From contig VNKQ01000005.1 of NCBI GenBank assembly GCA_016508695.1, positions 124,001-188,000 of the forward strand: 64,000 nt of DNA, read 5' to 3'. Both the position numbers and the translations under genes were made by a program. The stretch comes from Hyphodiscus hymeniophilus. Lineage: Eukaryota; Ascomycota; Leotiomycetes; Helotiales; Hyphodiscaceae. The notes beneath the pieces were generated by a model that did not search any database, was not told the origin of the DNA, and saw only the letters and a program-made list of their open reading frames with translations. Positions 12,235 through 23,548 of this stretch are shown here, piece by piece (the first letter of the stretch is position 1; each line of letters starts with the position of its first letter).

Positions 12235-12418
12235 CGTGGGCAGTATTCGTGAAGGTTGCTGTGATGGATGATGTTGATCGTCAAACCCAGACGACGCGAA
12301 GCACGGATCGCTTATGTAAGCGCGAGCTTGCAAACCGACGACAGCAAACGTATTGGATTCTCGATGCGATTAACTAAGTAAAACTGAGAGACCAAAGTCC
12401 TTCATCCTCTGTCAAATG

Positions 12419-14239
12419 TCAGCTTTCAATCTTCCAAGCTGGGTAGATGGACTTGGTACAAAAGAAACAAGCAATAGTTGAGACTGAAGTGCTTAGTCTG
12501 AGCAGGCACTCGTATTGACTTACCATCGGTGTAGTGCCATTCCATCTCTGGGCCTTCCAGGTGTGGTGGTAGATTCACCCCACATTGGCCAGCATCTATC
12601 ATTTCGAATGCTTTCAGGAGCTCGTTTGAGAAGCCCCATTGTTCTAAAAGTTCCTTGTCAGTGTCTGATCTTTGATCTACCAAATGGCTAGCTTCCTCAT
12701 CGCTCATCTGATTTGAGCGAATGTGGACTGCTCTCTCATCTGATTTGGAGGAAACTCACGCTCTGGAACCGTGCAAAGCACTGGCAGAGAGATGGGCGAA
12801 GGGTCTTGGGAGGGAGGAGGCGTTGGGAGCGCAAACGGGGTCTTTGGCTGGTCGGAAGAGAGGATAAAAGCCTCGTTCATCACCTCGTCTTCAACCATCA
12901 CCTGCACCTTCCCCTGCATCTCCGGCGAAGGAGGTAAGGGTGCCCGAGGCTGAAGAGTGCAGGGAGGGGGTTGAGAGACAGAGAGAGGGAAGTCATCAGC
13001 CCTGGTTCTCTTGGCCGGCTGGTCGGAAGAGAGGGTGGTAGCCTCGTTCATCACTTCGTCTTCAACCATCACCTGCACCTTCCCCTGCACCTCCGGCGAA
13101 GGAGGCAAGGGTGCCCGAGGCTGAAGAGTGGAGGGAGGGGGTTGAAAGACAGAGAGAGAGAAGTCAGCAGCCCTGGTTCTCTTGACCGGCCGGTCTTCTT
13201 CATCATCGTCGGCTCTTCTCTTCTTCGAAGAGAAAGAGGATGGTGTTGAAGCCCCAAGGGCGGAGGAAGGCGCAAGAGCGTGGGACGATAGGGAGGGCAT
13301 CGAAGGGGCAACGGCAGGGATGGGAGCAACGAGCTCGGTTTCCATCACCTCGTCATTTTCCTTCTTCTCATCCTCCTCTCTCATCTCCTCCTTCTTTATC
13401 TCCCCCACTAGAAACTCTAACGTTAAATTGAAACGTTCAAAGGTTCGGATCAACATACCCATCTCCTTGACCCATGCGTCGAACTCATCCCTATCCTTTT
13501 TCTTCCTCTCTACTGGAAACGCGATGTCAGATACTAGCAACATTGAAAGTATCGGATTGACTTACGCTCCCCCTCGATCCATCTGGCGATCTTCTCATTC
13601 ACCACCAAATTGGCGGCGCGCCACCACGCTTTGGTAGGCTTCGGCTCTGTAATCCATTAGTTCCCGAACTTCAGTGACGAGTTCGGATATTTTACTCTTC
13701 TCCTTCTTCTCCTCCTCCTTCTCCTCCTCCTTCTCATCCTCTTCCTCCTCCTTCTCCTCCGCCTTCTTCTTCTCCGGCTTCTTCTTCTTCTCGATCTTCT
13801 TCACGACTAAGAGGAAAATGTTAACAGACAACTCGCTTGAACGACTCGGATGACTTACGTTGCACGTTGGCTTGGAGCCCGAAGGGCTGTTTCAAAGCCG
13901 CCTTGGCTTGGTCTGGTAACCGTCAGTCATGAAAGCAAAGGAGAATTGGGTCGTTGATGCTTGTTTTGAACCAATGATCGGGAATGCTTACCTCGTTCCT
14001 TCTTCTTCCTTCTCATCTCCTCTGAAGTTAATTTTAGCGGATGAATACCACTGAACGATTGGAAAGTACTCACCAACAACTTGCTCAGCGGAGGACTTCT
14101 CCTCAGGGTCGAAACCCATCGCGGTCCAGAGATCTAAAATTGCGTCAATTGCGGAGACCAAGATCATAGAATGAGATATCTTACCCTCTTCTGGTTCTTC
14201 ATCTCCAGCGGCAGCGTGCGTGGTACCGTGCGAAGACAT
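12419..14239 (-). CDS. Unrecognised acidic/lysine-rich low-complexity nuclear-type protein (paralogue A)
   Basis: A multi-exon minus-strand gene, not matched to any family I know. It starts MSSHGTTHAAAGDEEPEEG. Small exons follow (DLWTAMGFDPEEKSSAEQVV; EEMRRKKER; DQAKAALKQPFGLQANVQ), then a Lys/Glu-rich exon, a short exon containing KAWWRAANLVVNEKIARWI, a large proline-rich exon with KRxR basic motifs, and a C-terminal block with EQWGFSNELLKAFEMIDA and PEMEWHYTDG. Introns of 49-60 nt join in frame for most junctions. The junction near 12760-12700 has more than one possible acceptor and is uncertain. The last exon ends AWKIES. Two 57-residue tandem copies are present (see repeat). The C-terminal block and the promoter match the gene at 22.05-23.55 kb, so this is one of a duplicated, fast-diverging pair. 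Basic clusters suggest nuclear location (inference). Confidence 0.7.
12846..13187 (-). repeat. Two tandem 171-nt coding repeats (57 residues each)
   Basis: Units 12846-13016 and 13017-13187 are nearly identical, with the same start GGCTGGTCGG. They encode two copies of a KRTRAxDF / LQPRAPLPPSPE / GKVQVMVEDEVMNEA segment. The repeat is in frame within the CDS. High identity at nucleotide level points to a recent duplication or ongoing copy-number change. The paralogue at 22 kb lacks it. Confidence 0.9.
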
Positions 14240-15562
14240 TATTGCAGATTTCGAAAGAAAAAGAGTTCGTTGGTTGAGGAGAGAAATTTGGAATGAGAAA
14301 GTGGTTCGCAGGAGGAGAAAAGAAGAGAGAAAATCTGGCAGAAAGACGTTTTGTCAAGTATATCTGCAGGACAATAGGTAAGGTGACAATAGCCGAAGTC
14401 TGTTGAATTGAATTGAGCTAATCGCTCACAACCACAACGGCAAGTCGGAGTTGAGACAATAGGATAATAACAAGACAACAATAGGATATTCGATTCCATC
14501 CGACGCTATTCAAGCCCTAATACATATCAAACTTCCAAGTGAATTTCGCGGAAACAAACTCCCGAGAATCTACGTCGATAGCCACCCCAGATTGCATTCA
14601 CTTGGCTAAGGCTATTCATCCTTACATCCTGTTTAGTGCGTTGAATCAGAGCGCGAATTATCAGTACGAGACCTAAGTTTAAAGCCGTCTGGCCAGGGCC
14701 AGGTTCATTTTATCTGTGGAGTACTATCTTATATACGATCAAGGGATTTCCACGCTCCCCTTCTGTGGTCAACCCATGTGCGCTGCATGCACAATTGACA
14801 TCGTCCAAAAAGGAAAATCAGTCAGATGTCCATTCCACATCAGTCTTCATCTGAGAACCTTCAAAGCGTCATTCTGAACGATCCTACCTTGAAACCCCCA
14901 CTGCACCGATCAGGTCGTGAGAATAAGGTCTTCTTGAAGCCCGCGAAATCAAAGATCCCTCATCACAAAGATAATCATCAGAGAGCGTAGTTGCTAATAT
15001 TGACGCCTCCCAACAACCATCCCAACACCAGTTCTGTCTGTGAGAGCGAATAAGAAGTTTTGGTAACATGCCCTTCGCGGCGCTCGTTTTGAGGCACATC
15101 TCAAGCACTACAAATCATCTGCAAAGTGTGAGGTCAAGCAGGAAATTGAGAATCATCAAACCCCTTAAGCAAGATCTTCCTCGACCACGCACACACGCAA
15201 ATGCAGGGTTCGGGTTTGGATCTCTTGGTTTTTGGACCCTGCGTGTGACAAAGGTCAGAGGAAGAGGGGGCAGGACTTCAACTTGAATGGGCTTGTTGGA
15301 AAGACGTGAGAGATTGAGAATACAGATGCGGATGTAGTAGCTGGCTGTTGAAGGGGATCTGTTTGGGTTCTGGTATAAGATGGTAAACAGGAGAGGGGTT
15401 TGGGCATTGACAAGCTAGGAATGAAGAATAGGTTCGTGGAACTGCAGGTGTTGTACTATGATTCCTACCTGGAGTAGCCGGTACCTCGCATGAAGGGTTG
15501 CCAACCTTCACGGAAACAAAGATTCTAAAGTCAAATTTGACAGTGGCAACTACCTCTCAGGT
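14240..15562. other. Intergenic region (promoter of paralogue A, then empty sequence)
   Basis: The first ~250 nt are the promoter of paralogue A (see regulatory entry). From ~14500 to 15560 I see no supported gene; the short open frames are unsupported on both strands. Confidence 0.6.
14371..14484 (-). promoter_or_regulatory. ACAATAG-repeat promoter of paralogue A
   Basis: Four ACAATAG heptamers at 14371, 14386, 14456 and 14478, written on the plus strand (the gene's coding strand shows CTATTGT), 132-245 nt upstream of the start codon. A conserved TCACAACCAC block lies at 14426-14435. The order and spacing match the promoter of the paralogous gene at 23.7 kb: ACAATAGG, GACAATAGCCGA, TCACAACYAC, GACAATAGGA. 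They are probably binding sites for a shared regulator (inference). Confidence 0.65.
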
Positions 15563-17284
15563 TCACGCAAGTCTCCTCCTGCTCAGCTCAACCCCCACAT
15601 CCGCCGTCCCACCATCAAAGAAGTCATTCATACACACGACCAAGCCCTCCGTCAAGGCCCCACCATTCGCCATGATCCACGGCAGAGTCTGATTATCGCA
15701 GACTGCTTTCGTAGCAAGCATGCAGCTATTATCTGCATTCGCGGCTAACACGCTGTAGATGACCACATCCTTGATATTCGTGGCCGTGGCTTGGCACTGG
15801 AGGTTCGTGAACGGCTTCCCTCGCGCGGCGGCAGGATTGGAGGCCAGGTTGTCGAATTCTGAGATCAAGGGTCCAGGGACGAGAGTCGCGTTCCCAGCGT
15901 CGGTGTAGGTGGAGAAGGAATCTGCGTTTGAGAAGATGAGGAGGCGTTTGCGTTGGGTGCGCAAAGCGGAGATTGTCAGGGTCAACATGTCGTTGAGATC
16001 TCCTGCTAAGATGCCTCCATTGGACGGTGCAATAGCTGTGCTCAGATACTCAGACAGGTCCTGATCACTAGGTCTCGCGCATTCGTTTGGGACTCCGTCC
16101 CAGCGTAGCTGAGTGACGATTATCTCATCAGGATGCTCTATTAAGAACTGCACACAGCCATGCAGGAATTCCGCGTATGCCATCCCGGGGATCGCTGAAT
16201 GCGAGAAGTAAAGCACGTCCGGAATTGGTTTGTCTTTGCGAATCGTGCTGTGAAGATACGCCGGCCGGAACTCGAAATACCGTGCTCCAAGAGCGAGGAT
16301 AGTGGGCAGGGTATCTTTCTGCGTCATTGCGAGACTGCGTACGATGTTGGGTGCTATGTGCATCGCAGCTTCGTCTGTCATAGATTAGTAACATGATTGA
16401 ATATGGGCATGAGAGACAAAAGCTGGTTTGCGAGCTCGGGTATATGGCGTGAAGTGCTAGGATTAGCTCATTGCAAGTAAAAGGGGATGGAAGATGGGAA
16501 AGTTAACATACGGGTCATCATGCCGGCGACGGCGGCGAAGATTGGGGAGATGCCTTTCATAGCTTCGACGAGGGCAGGAGATTTGATGACAGCTGAGGCT
16601 GACGCCATGCTGTTCATTCCAATATCGTGGGCAGCAGGAAGGAAGAATCTAATGAATGGTTTCTCGGACTGAGGAGATCCTGGTGCAGCGACGTCGTGCA
16701 TCCAATTCGAGTAATTTGGTGTCACAGTTACGTAGCATCTAATGAGAGTCAGTTAGAACATTTCGAAGGGCTTCGGGAACACTTTGGACAGGATTGGACA
16801 GATTCGGAGGACTTCCTCTTCAGTACGTTTTAACGAACCACGTGCATATGGGAATCGTGATATGTCACACTCTGCTTCCCAGACCGTTGGGAGGTAAATA
16901 TGGTCCTGATACGTACTGGTTGCTACTCGGTAGTCCCTCGACACCCGGCCCGGCATCATAAAAGCCATAAGCTACAATAACATCTGGCGTTACGACAGAA
17001 AGTTGATTCTCCATCGTCTTCATCGATCCACCTTCCAAATCACCAGCCAAGACATTGATGTCGATGCTTTCTTCCGCAACCTGTCGGCCATCCTCGGAGA
17101 CTTTAAAGCAGAAAGTCCCGGTGAAACTGAAAGGTGACTTGATATGTGCCTTATCAACTTCGACGTGGTCGTTTGAGAATTCGCGGAGTTGGGACTTGAT
17201 GAGATTGCTCCCTGGGACGGAGAACTCGATTGTGCAGTTGGGGACTGCGATGTAGGAATAGCATTGAATCCCTTTACTGGGCAT
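15563..17284 (-). CDS. PLC-like phosphodiesterase (TIM-barrel, PI-PLC X-domain-like)
   Basis: An N-terminal beta-rich domain (17284-16913; starts MPSKGIQCYSYIAVPNCTIE) is followed by the barrel in exons ~16738-16508 and 16374-15563. Barrel motifs are FFLPAAHDIGMNSM (first catalytic-type His), GARYFEFRP (Glu/Arg pair), YFSHSAIPGM (second His) and EIIVTQLRWDG. This order matches bacterial-type PI-PLC X domains and the fungal PLC-like phosphodiesterases, which cleave phosphodiester bonds in inositol lipids or related molecules; the substrate is unknown. Intron 16507-16375 joins in frame. The junction between 16913 and 16738 is unclear: an exon around 16871-16830 or a different donor could be used. 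No signal peptide is apparent at the chosen ATG. Confidence 0.75.
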
Positions 17285-17895
17285 GATGAAAGGGATGCTC
17301 TTCAAAAGCAGCGAAATTAGGGGAATGTTTGTAGGTGAAGAGTTGAAGAGGGAAAGTTGGGAATTCAGGTAGTTGGAGAATATGGTAGGAGATCCCAGCC
17401 GAGCTAGCATCGCGTGCGTCAATGTCTCTCGTTCCTTGTTCTGTACAGCCGCTGCGTGAGGCCACCGCCACACATCTCAGCTACGGTCGGACTCGTGATT
17501 TGATTGCCCAGAGCTTGACGAATAGCATATTTTCGTTGTAACACCTTACGTTCCCGCGCCCGAAAATCTTAAAAAGCATGCTAGTCGGTACTTCAAATGG
17601 TCGGTGGAACTGCCGTCCAAGAGCTACCCTAGTCGCGAGCGGGGCAGGATGAGAAGAGACGAATATATGCGAGAAAGAGAAAACACCGAAAGTTGATAAA
17701 CTAGGAGAAGCGTAAATTCGAAGAGATGGCTGGGAACTACCCGAGAAGTGGAAGGACACAACTAAAGTCGTAATGTGTAGGGGTATTATGCTTTCATTAC
17801 TGCCTGCTCTAAGATCATCGCCATGACGCTGCTAAAAGCAACCTCAAATCTGCTCTGATATACATCCAACCTAACGCCAACTCCTTCCCGCGCTT
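17285..17895. other. Spacer downstream of the RRM gene and upstream of the PLC-like gene
   Basis: 611 nt with no supported gene. The open frame at 17481-17759 has no recognisable feature. It contains the PLC-like promoter. Confidence 0.55.
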
Positions 17896-18969
17896 CTATC
17901 CCAAGATCTTCAACCCGCCCTTCGTCTTGCTACCGGGCTTCTGAATACCAGCACCGGTCTTATCATTCGCACCATTACTTGCACCCTTGCCCTTTTTGTT
18001 ATTCTTCCCATGCCGATGGTCTTTCGAAGTAACGGCCTTGATTTCCGTTGTGCTTCTCCGCAAAAGAACTGGATGACTGCCAATGTACTTTCCCTGCATA
18101 TCTCTCGCAGCTTGGAAGAACTCGTCACCATCACTGAAACTAACAAATCCATATCCCTTGCTCTTCGTTGTACGCTTGTCGCGGATCACTCGTGCCTTCT
18201 GTACACTTCCCCATTTCGAGAAGGCTTTGTGAAGGGAATCGTCCGTAACCTCACCAGCCAAATTACCAACGAAGAGTCGGAAATGTGCAGGGTCCCATTC
18301 AAGCAGCGAGGAATCCGTCCATTGTGTTCCCCCACCGGATCTGACGACTGTCTTTTGATTGGTCTTGGCGTCTGATACGATGGACGCCACACCGGTGTCG
18401 TTGTGTGCTGCGGAAGTCATAGCAGATGCGCTCATACTTGGCTCGCCCCGTCCTGTCGGTCCAGCATTTGCCCCTGTAGCCGACGAAGAGCCTTCACCTG
18501 TGTTTGTGAATCTTTTGGGAACCGCGCCGGTATATCCGCCACTTGATGCAGGTTGTGCTGCGTATGCAGACTGCCATTGGGCGATCTGAGCAGCCATCTC
18601 GGGATCCTCTTCGTATGCCCTTCCTACTCCTGCAGGTGTTGCGCCTGGCGGTGCGAAAGGGTTTCGGATCTGAGGAGCAGCGCCATAAGCTGGTTCGACT
18701 TCTTGTGCTGCGGGATAGGCATTGTATTGAGGCTGTTGGGGGTATGAGGGTGGTTGTTGGTAGCTGTTATAGCTTGCTGATGACTGAGGTGCTGCTACTT
18801 GTCTGGGAGCAAAGCCACCAAATCCGCCGAATGATCCTCCGCGACCTGCATTATTGCTTTGGAAGGCGGGCTTGAAGTTGGAAGGTTGGGCGGATGGCGG
18901 TGGTCGGGCAGGTAGAGAAGGATGTGGTGATGAGGTAGATTTGAGACCTGGTGGCGGAGGATAGGACAT
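17896..18969 (-). CDS. RNA-binding protein with one RRM, RBM42-like
   Basis: 357 residues, single exon, starting MSYPPPPGLKST. The N-terminal two thirds are Pro/Gln/Ala/Gly-rich and disordered (GRGGSFGGFGGF, YQQPPSYPQQPQY). The RRM spans about residues 235-315: RNP2 is RLFVGNL and RNP1 is KGYGFVSF, with the linker SLHKAFSKWGSVQKARVIRDKRT between them. The tail is Lys/Gly-rich. The sequence around the RRM (DPAHFRLFVGNLAGEVTDDSL) closely resembles RBM42 orthologues, which bind mRNA and associate with splicing and stress-granule components in animals. The upstream extension to 19032 starts at a non-ATG codon and was not used. Confidence 0.88.
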   Translation of the reverse strand: MSYPPPPGLKSTSSPHPSLPARPPPSAQPSNFKPAFQSNNAGRGGSFGGFGGFAPRQVAAPQSSASYNSYQQPPSYPQQPQYNAYPAAQEVEPAYGAAPQIRNPFAPPGATPAGVGRAYEEDPEMAAQIAQWQSAYAAQPASSGGYTGAVPKRFTNTGEGSSSATGANAGPTGRGEPSMSASAMTSAAHNDTGVASIVSDAKTNQKTVVRSGGGTQWTDSSLLEWDPAHFRLFVGNLAGEVTDDSLHKAFSKWGSVQKARVIRDKRTTKSKGYGFVSFSDGDEFFQAARDMQGKYIGSHPVLLRRSTTEIKAVTSKDHRHGKNNKKGKGASNGANDKTGAGIQKPGSKTKGGLKILG

Positions 18970-19917
18970 GATGAATTGCTGTACGTGTATCTCTTTGATG
19001 AGTGTTAGACGTACCTCTTGCGCATATAGCACAGTGGCTCCTGGAGTAGAATAGGTGTCGCGCGACGGCGCAGATGGATCTTGGTCAAGGAGGTTTATTG
19101 CGCAGCACTTGTGAAACTCAATAAGCCTGGCATGGTATGGAGGAAGTGATGTCGAGGCAAACAGCTCAAAGAGAACGGTCGTGTACCGTGGATCGCTGAT
19201 ATGAGGCTCGGCTTTGTTGTTCTATCGTAAGGCTTGACGAAGTTATTGACAATCACGTGTGGCCCGCCACCGGCCTGTGCCTTGCTGCCTCATCGTTTCG
19301 GCTATGTTTGCCTTGCTGCCTGAATCGAGATTCTTGGTGGGATATTCGGAAACAAAGGCGAAGTGGGGGAGAGCATCACGCATCAAGGGCTCCGAATGAA
19401 TAAGCAGCGGACATCGACATGACAGAGTGAACAGCACCCAAGGAGCTGAGTAAGTTGGACATATACTATATTGCTTGATTATTATGTCTGACTGTTGTTT
19501 TGGATGTATTCCTGGAAAAAGCAGTTGTGAAAACAGTAATGGTAGTCTCGTCTGTGCATTGCTCGAAACTCCATACTACCGTGCTCGTCTTTATTGCTTG
19601 CTTGCAGTCAGTCGGACATCCTCAAACGGGCCGGAGACGATGATACATCCAACGGTAGCAAACTGGTTGTTGCGGCCAATTACGACGTTTTGCTGTGTTT
19701 CCTCGTTTGTGCGTAGTAATCAATCTCTGCCCCTCCACCCAAATTGGCACTAGGTAGGTTCTTTAGTCTAGTCCTGCCCAACCTTTCTCCCTCCTCCTCG
19801 TCACAGCATTTCTCTCTCCTTTTCTACAAACTACAAACCAATCCTCTCAGGCAGAGTCAACACTTCTCATCTCAAAATCTCGAATTTCTATCTGCTTGCC
19901 TGTTACAAACTATCAAG
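18970..19917. other. Divergent promoter region between the RRM gene and 6-phosphogluconate dehydrogenase
   Basis: 948 nt. The plus-strand end (19760-19917) is a CT-rich pyrimidine tract directly before the ATG, typical of highly expressed ascomycete housekeeping genes. No other gene seen. Confidence 0.6.
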
Positions 19918-21826
19918 ATGAGCAGCCCAACGTACGTTCTCTGTTCTATCCTCCCTCTGCTATTTAACCCCACCATCGAAGCGTCATTTCTCGTCGGCGT
20001 TTTCCCAACCCCGCGGCAACGATAATTACGTCGGATTGCTCTTCAGAGTTATGACTACCCACTTCAGCTTCATTTGCAGAGAAGCTCTTCCTGATTAGTG
20101 TTCTCTTTTTCTTGCAGTGTGCGCCTTGCGAGCATAGATATCGGCGGGCCTGCTCGTGGGCTTTCGGACACCATCAGAGCTCAACATACTGACAATGTGC
20201 CCAGAGGAGATTTCGGCCTCATTGGCCTGGCCGTTATGGGTCAGAATTTGATCTTGAACGCTGCTGATCACGGTGTCAACGTCGTCGCATTCAACCGCAC
20301 AGTGTCAAAGGTTGACAACTTCCTGGCAAATGAAGCCAAGGGTAAGCAATTTCATCTCCGAGACCTTTGATCTGGAAAAAAGCCAACCAATTAATCATTT
20401 CCACAGGCAAGTCAATCGAAGGTGCTCACTCCATGGAGGAGTTCGTTTCCAAGCTCAAGAAACCCCGCCGCATCATGATGTTGGTCATGGCCGGAAAGCC
20501 AGTCGACGACTTTATCGAGACCATCCTTCCCCACATCGAGAAAGGCGACATCATCATCGATGGTGGTAACTCGCACTATCCCGATACCACTCGAAGGACA
20601 AAATACCTGAAAAGCAAAGGCATCCGATTTGTCGGTGCCGGTGTTTCCGGAGGTGAGGAGGGTGCCAGATATGGTCCTTCTTTGATGCCCGGTGGAAACG
20701 AGGAGGCTTGGCCATACATCAAGGATATTTTCCAAAATATTGCTGCCAAGTCAGACGGCGAGCCTTGCTGCGAGTGGGTCGGTGATGAGGGAGCGGGTCA
20801 CTATGTGAAGATGGTTCACAATGGTATTGAGTACGGTGACATGCAACTGATTTGCGAAGTACGAAGGACTCTTCATAAAATGATTGTTGCTGATTGATGT
20901 AGGCCTACGATATCATGAAACGTGGACTCGGAATGCAGGACAAGGAAATCGGAGATACCCTCACAAAGTGGAACAAGGGTGTTCTTGACTCCTTCCTAAT
21001 CGAAATTACCCGCGACATCATGTACTTCAACGACGACGATGGAACCCCTCTTGTTGAGAAGATCCTTGACTCTGCTGGACAGAAGGGTACTGGAAAGTGG
21101 ACTGCCATCAACGCTCTTGATCTCGGAATGCCCGTGACTCTGATCGCCGAAGCTGTTCTGGCCCGATGCTTGTCTTCGGTCAAGGCTGAACGTACCAAGG
21201 CTTCTGGTCTTCTCTCCTTCGTTGGTCGATCAAACAAGTTTGAAGGTAACAAGGAGCAATTCCTCGAGGATTTGGAGCAGGCTTTGTACGCATCGAAGAT
21301 CATTTCATACGCGCAAGGTTTCATGCTCATGCAAGAGGTATGTATCCGACCCAGTTGATCTGAGCATAGAAACTGACTGTTTCAGGCTGCCAAAGAATAC
21401 AGCTGGAAGCTCAACAAGCCATCTATCGCTCTCATGTGGCGTGGAGGCTGCATCATCCGATCCGTCTTCCTAAAGGACATCACTGCCGCATACCGCAAAA
21501 CCCCTGATCTCGAGAACCTGCTATTCGACGACTTTTTCAACAAGGCTATCCACAAGGCTCAGCCCGGCTGGAGAGATGTTGTTGCCAAGGCTGCTCTTCT
21601 CGGAATACCAACTCCCGCTTTCTCTACCGCTCTGTCATGGTTCGACGGATACCGCACCAAGGACCTCCCTGCCAACCTTCTCCAAGCCCAACGTGATTAC
21701 TTTGGTGCACACACATTCAAGATCAAGCCTGAGCACGCCAGTGAAAAGTATCCCGAGAACACAAACATCCACGTTAACTGGACTGGACGTGGTGGAAATG
21801 TCAGTGCTTCTACCTACCAGGCATAA
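19918..21826 (+). CDS. gnd1: 6-phosphogluconate dehydrogenase, decarboxylating
   Basis: Five exons (19918-19931, 20118-20341, 20407-20858, 20903-21337, 21386-21826), all GT-AG. The first exon codes only MSSPT before a 186-nt intron, a common layout for this gene. Motifs: NADP-binding GLIGLAVMGQNLILN, the GGNSHYPDTTRR loop, the signature GAGVSGGEEGARYGPSLMPGG, the catalytic KMVHNGIEYGDMQLICEAYD (Lys and Asn in the active site), and the C-terminal DYFGAHTFKIK. It oxidises 6-phosphogluconate to ribulose 5-phosphate with CO2 release and NADPH production in the cytosolic oxidative pentose phosphate pathway. The residues VRLASIDIGGPARGLSDTIRAQ make an unusually long N-terminus before the Rossmann fold. 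It runs convergently toward the gene on the minus strand at 22.05 kb. Confidence 0.97.
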
Positions 21827-22052
21827 TTCAGTGGTGAGAGTGTGATGGGCAAAATTTGCGTACTCTAGAATTCAATGATCTTTGTAGCGATCTGCTCTTC
21901 TCTTCTCCGTGCAATCTCATTTCAATTTCAAGCCCCAACCCCAACCCCAACGGCAAGCATACATCCTCCTCTCCGTCACATGATCCCCCAAACTCCTCCC
22001 TCTCCTATAATCTGTTAGCTCTGCTCAATGGAATTCAAGTCAATGTTCAGGG

Positions 22053-23548
22053 TCAAAACTCACCATCCTCACACTTCCAAGACATGTCCCTCTCATCCAG
22101 GTCGAAGCGTGGTGGTGGTTCGGTGAACTCATCGATCCACTCGAACTCGGCCAGCAGCTCGCTACTGAAACCGAGCCATTCGGCCGGCTCTGGGAGGAGA
22201 GCGGCGGGCGATGGTGACGGCGATGGTGGGTATTCAGGGTCGAGCTCCATGCCCTCGAGCTCAGCGCTCTCGAGCTGGGTGCTGCCCAGTTCAGCCAACT
22301 CCTCGAGAGTGACTCCGGAGGCTGGCGGCGGGGCGGAGGCTTCTTCCTCTGGAAGGGAAGTGGTGGCGGGGGATGTTGGTGGGGAAGGCGATGGGGTAGG
22401 CGGGGAGAAAGAGAAGAGTGCCTTGGCCCTCGGCCGGGCAGCGACGAGACTTCTCTGGTAGCGGAGCGACTGTGCCCGCTTCCAGGCGGTGGGAGCGAGA
22501 TCGCCTCGGCGGGGCCCGAGGAGATACGCGAGCCGCTTTGCGGCTCTCTGCTTCGCTGCTACTGCCTCCTTCGATGGAGGGCTTGGTGTCGGCGCCACTG
22601 TCGCTGTCGATGTCGGGACTGGAGGTGTCGACAGGAGGGGCTCGGGAGCTGGGGCGTTGAGGCCCACCAGGTCATCCGTCGTCGCCACCTCCGTCTTCAC
22701 CTCCATCTCTGGTGATGGTGAGGTGGGGAGAGAGGGGATCGGGACGTCTTCGAAGACCATTTCGTCTTCGTCAGTCTCCTCCTCCTCCTCTCCCTCGTCG
22801 TCGTCGTCCTCGTCATCGTCATCATCATCATCATCTCCGTCCTCGATCGGGACCCGGAGAGCAAATCCATCCTCCTCATCGTCCTCATCCTCATCACTCC
22901 ACACAGACTCAGGTGGTGGTGATCTCGGGCTGGTCCTTGGAGGGGCGTTGAAATCGAAGCCCGGCTCCCACAGCACTGGATCATCCGCCGTTCTGACTAT
23001 TCCGGTGTCAGCGTGTGCTCTTTCCTCCAACGCAAAAGATTGTCCGAATTGCTAAGGGATCCAAAGATCTGAGGGTTGGATTCGGGGTTAACTTACTGAG
23101 CTCTTCCTCTCGCTCCGCCTCCGTCATCGTATCTGTGCCTAACTTCAGTCCCTGAACCAAGCGAGCAGTTTGTGAATGGATCAAAACATACCTCGAAGAC
23201 GGCTCCTAGCCTCTCGCTCCTTCTTCTCTGCTCTGAATCTTTCGGCCGCTATCCATGCATTAGTATATTGCGAATTCCCAATACAAGAGAGTGATCGTGG
23301 TGCTTACCTTCCTCTGCGGTCTCCGCTTCCTCTTCTTCTTCCTCTTCTTCTTCCTCTTCTTCTTCGTCTTCTTCTTCCTCTTCTTCTTCCTCTCCCGCCG
23401 CCTCATACTCTCCCCACATCTCTCCATCTCCCGCATCAGCGAAATCACCATCAGCGACTTCGGTACCGCCGGCACTCTCATCGCTCAACTCAGGTGGTGT
23501 GGTCCAGCCTCCTCCGCCCGGCGCGATGTTCAAGTCAATCTCAGACAT
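22053..23548 (-). CDS. Unrecognised acidic low-complexity protein (paralogue B)
   Basis: Starts MSEIDLNIAPGGGGWTTPPELSD. The first exon ends in a long Glu tract (23328-23393). Small exons follow (AAERFRAEKKEREARSRLR; TDTMTEAEREEEL). A large exon has Asp/Glu runs and Pro/Ser/Ala-rich sequence, a short basic section (KQRAAKRLAYLLGPRRGDLA), and the C-terminal block EWLGFSSELLAEFEWIDE then DMSWKCEDGEF. That block aligns with the C-terminus of the gene at 12.4-14.2 kb (EQWGFSNELLKAFEMIDA, MEWHYTDG). The junction from the third small exon to the large exon (23094 to about 23049) does not keep frame with the obvious sites, so either another splice site is used or the gene is damaged. The 3' end may continue past the GTGAGT donor at DG, as in paralogue A. 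No known family. Confidence 0.6.
23328..23393 (-). repeat. (CTT/CCT)n trinucleotide tract coding poly-Glu
   Basis: Near-perfect CTTCTTCCT repeats on the plus strand, coding about 22 Glu/Asp residues in paralogue B. A second acidic tract from GTC/ATC repeats lies near 22785-22845. Both are likely length-variable. Confidence 0.9.

Noticed and set aside
11908..12333. Longer Ssr4 N-terminus starting at 12333
   Set aside because: That codon is TTG, not ATG, and the extra residues show no family similarity.
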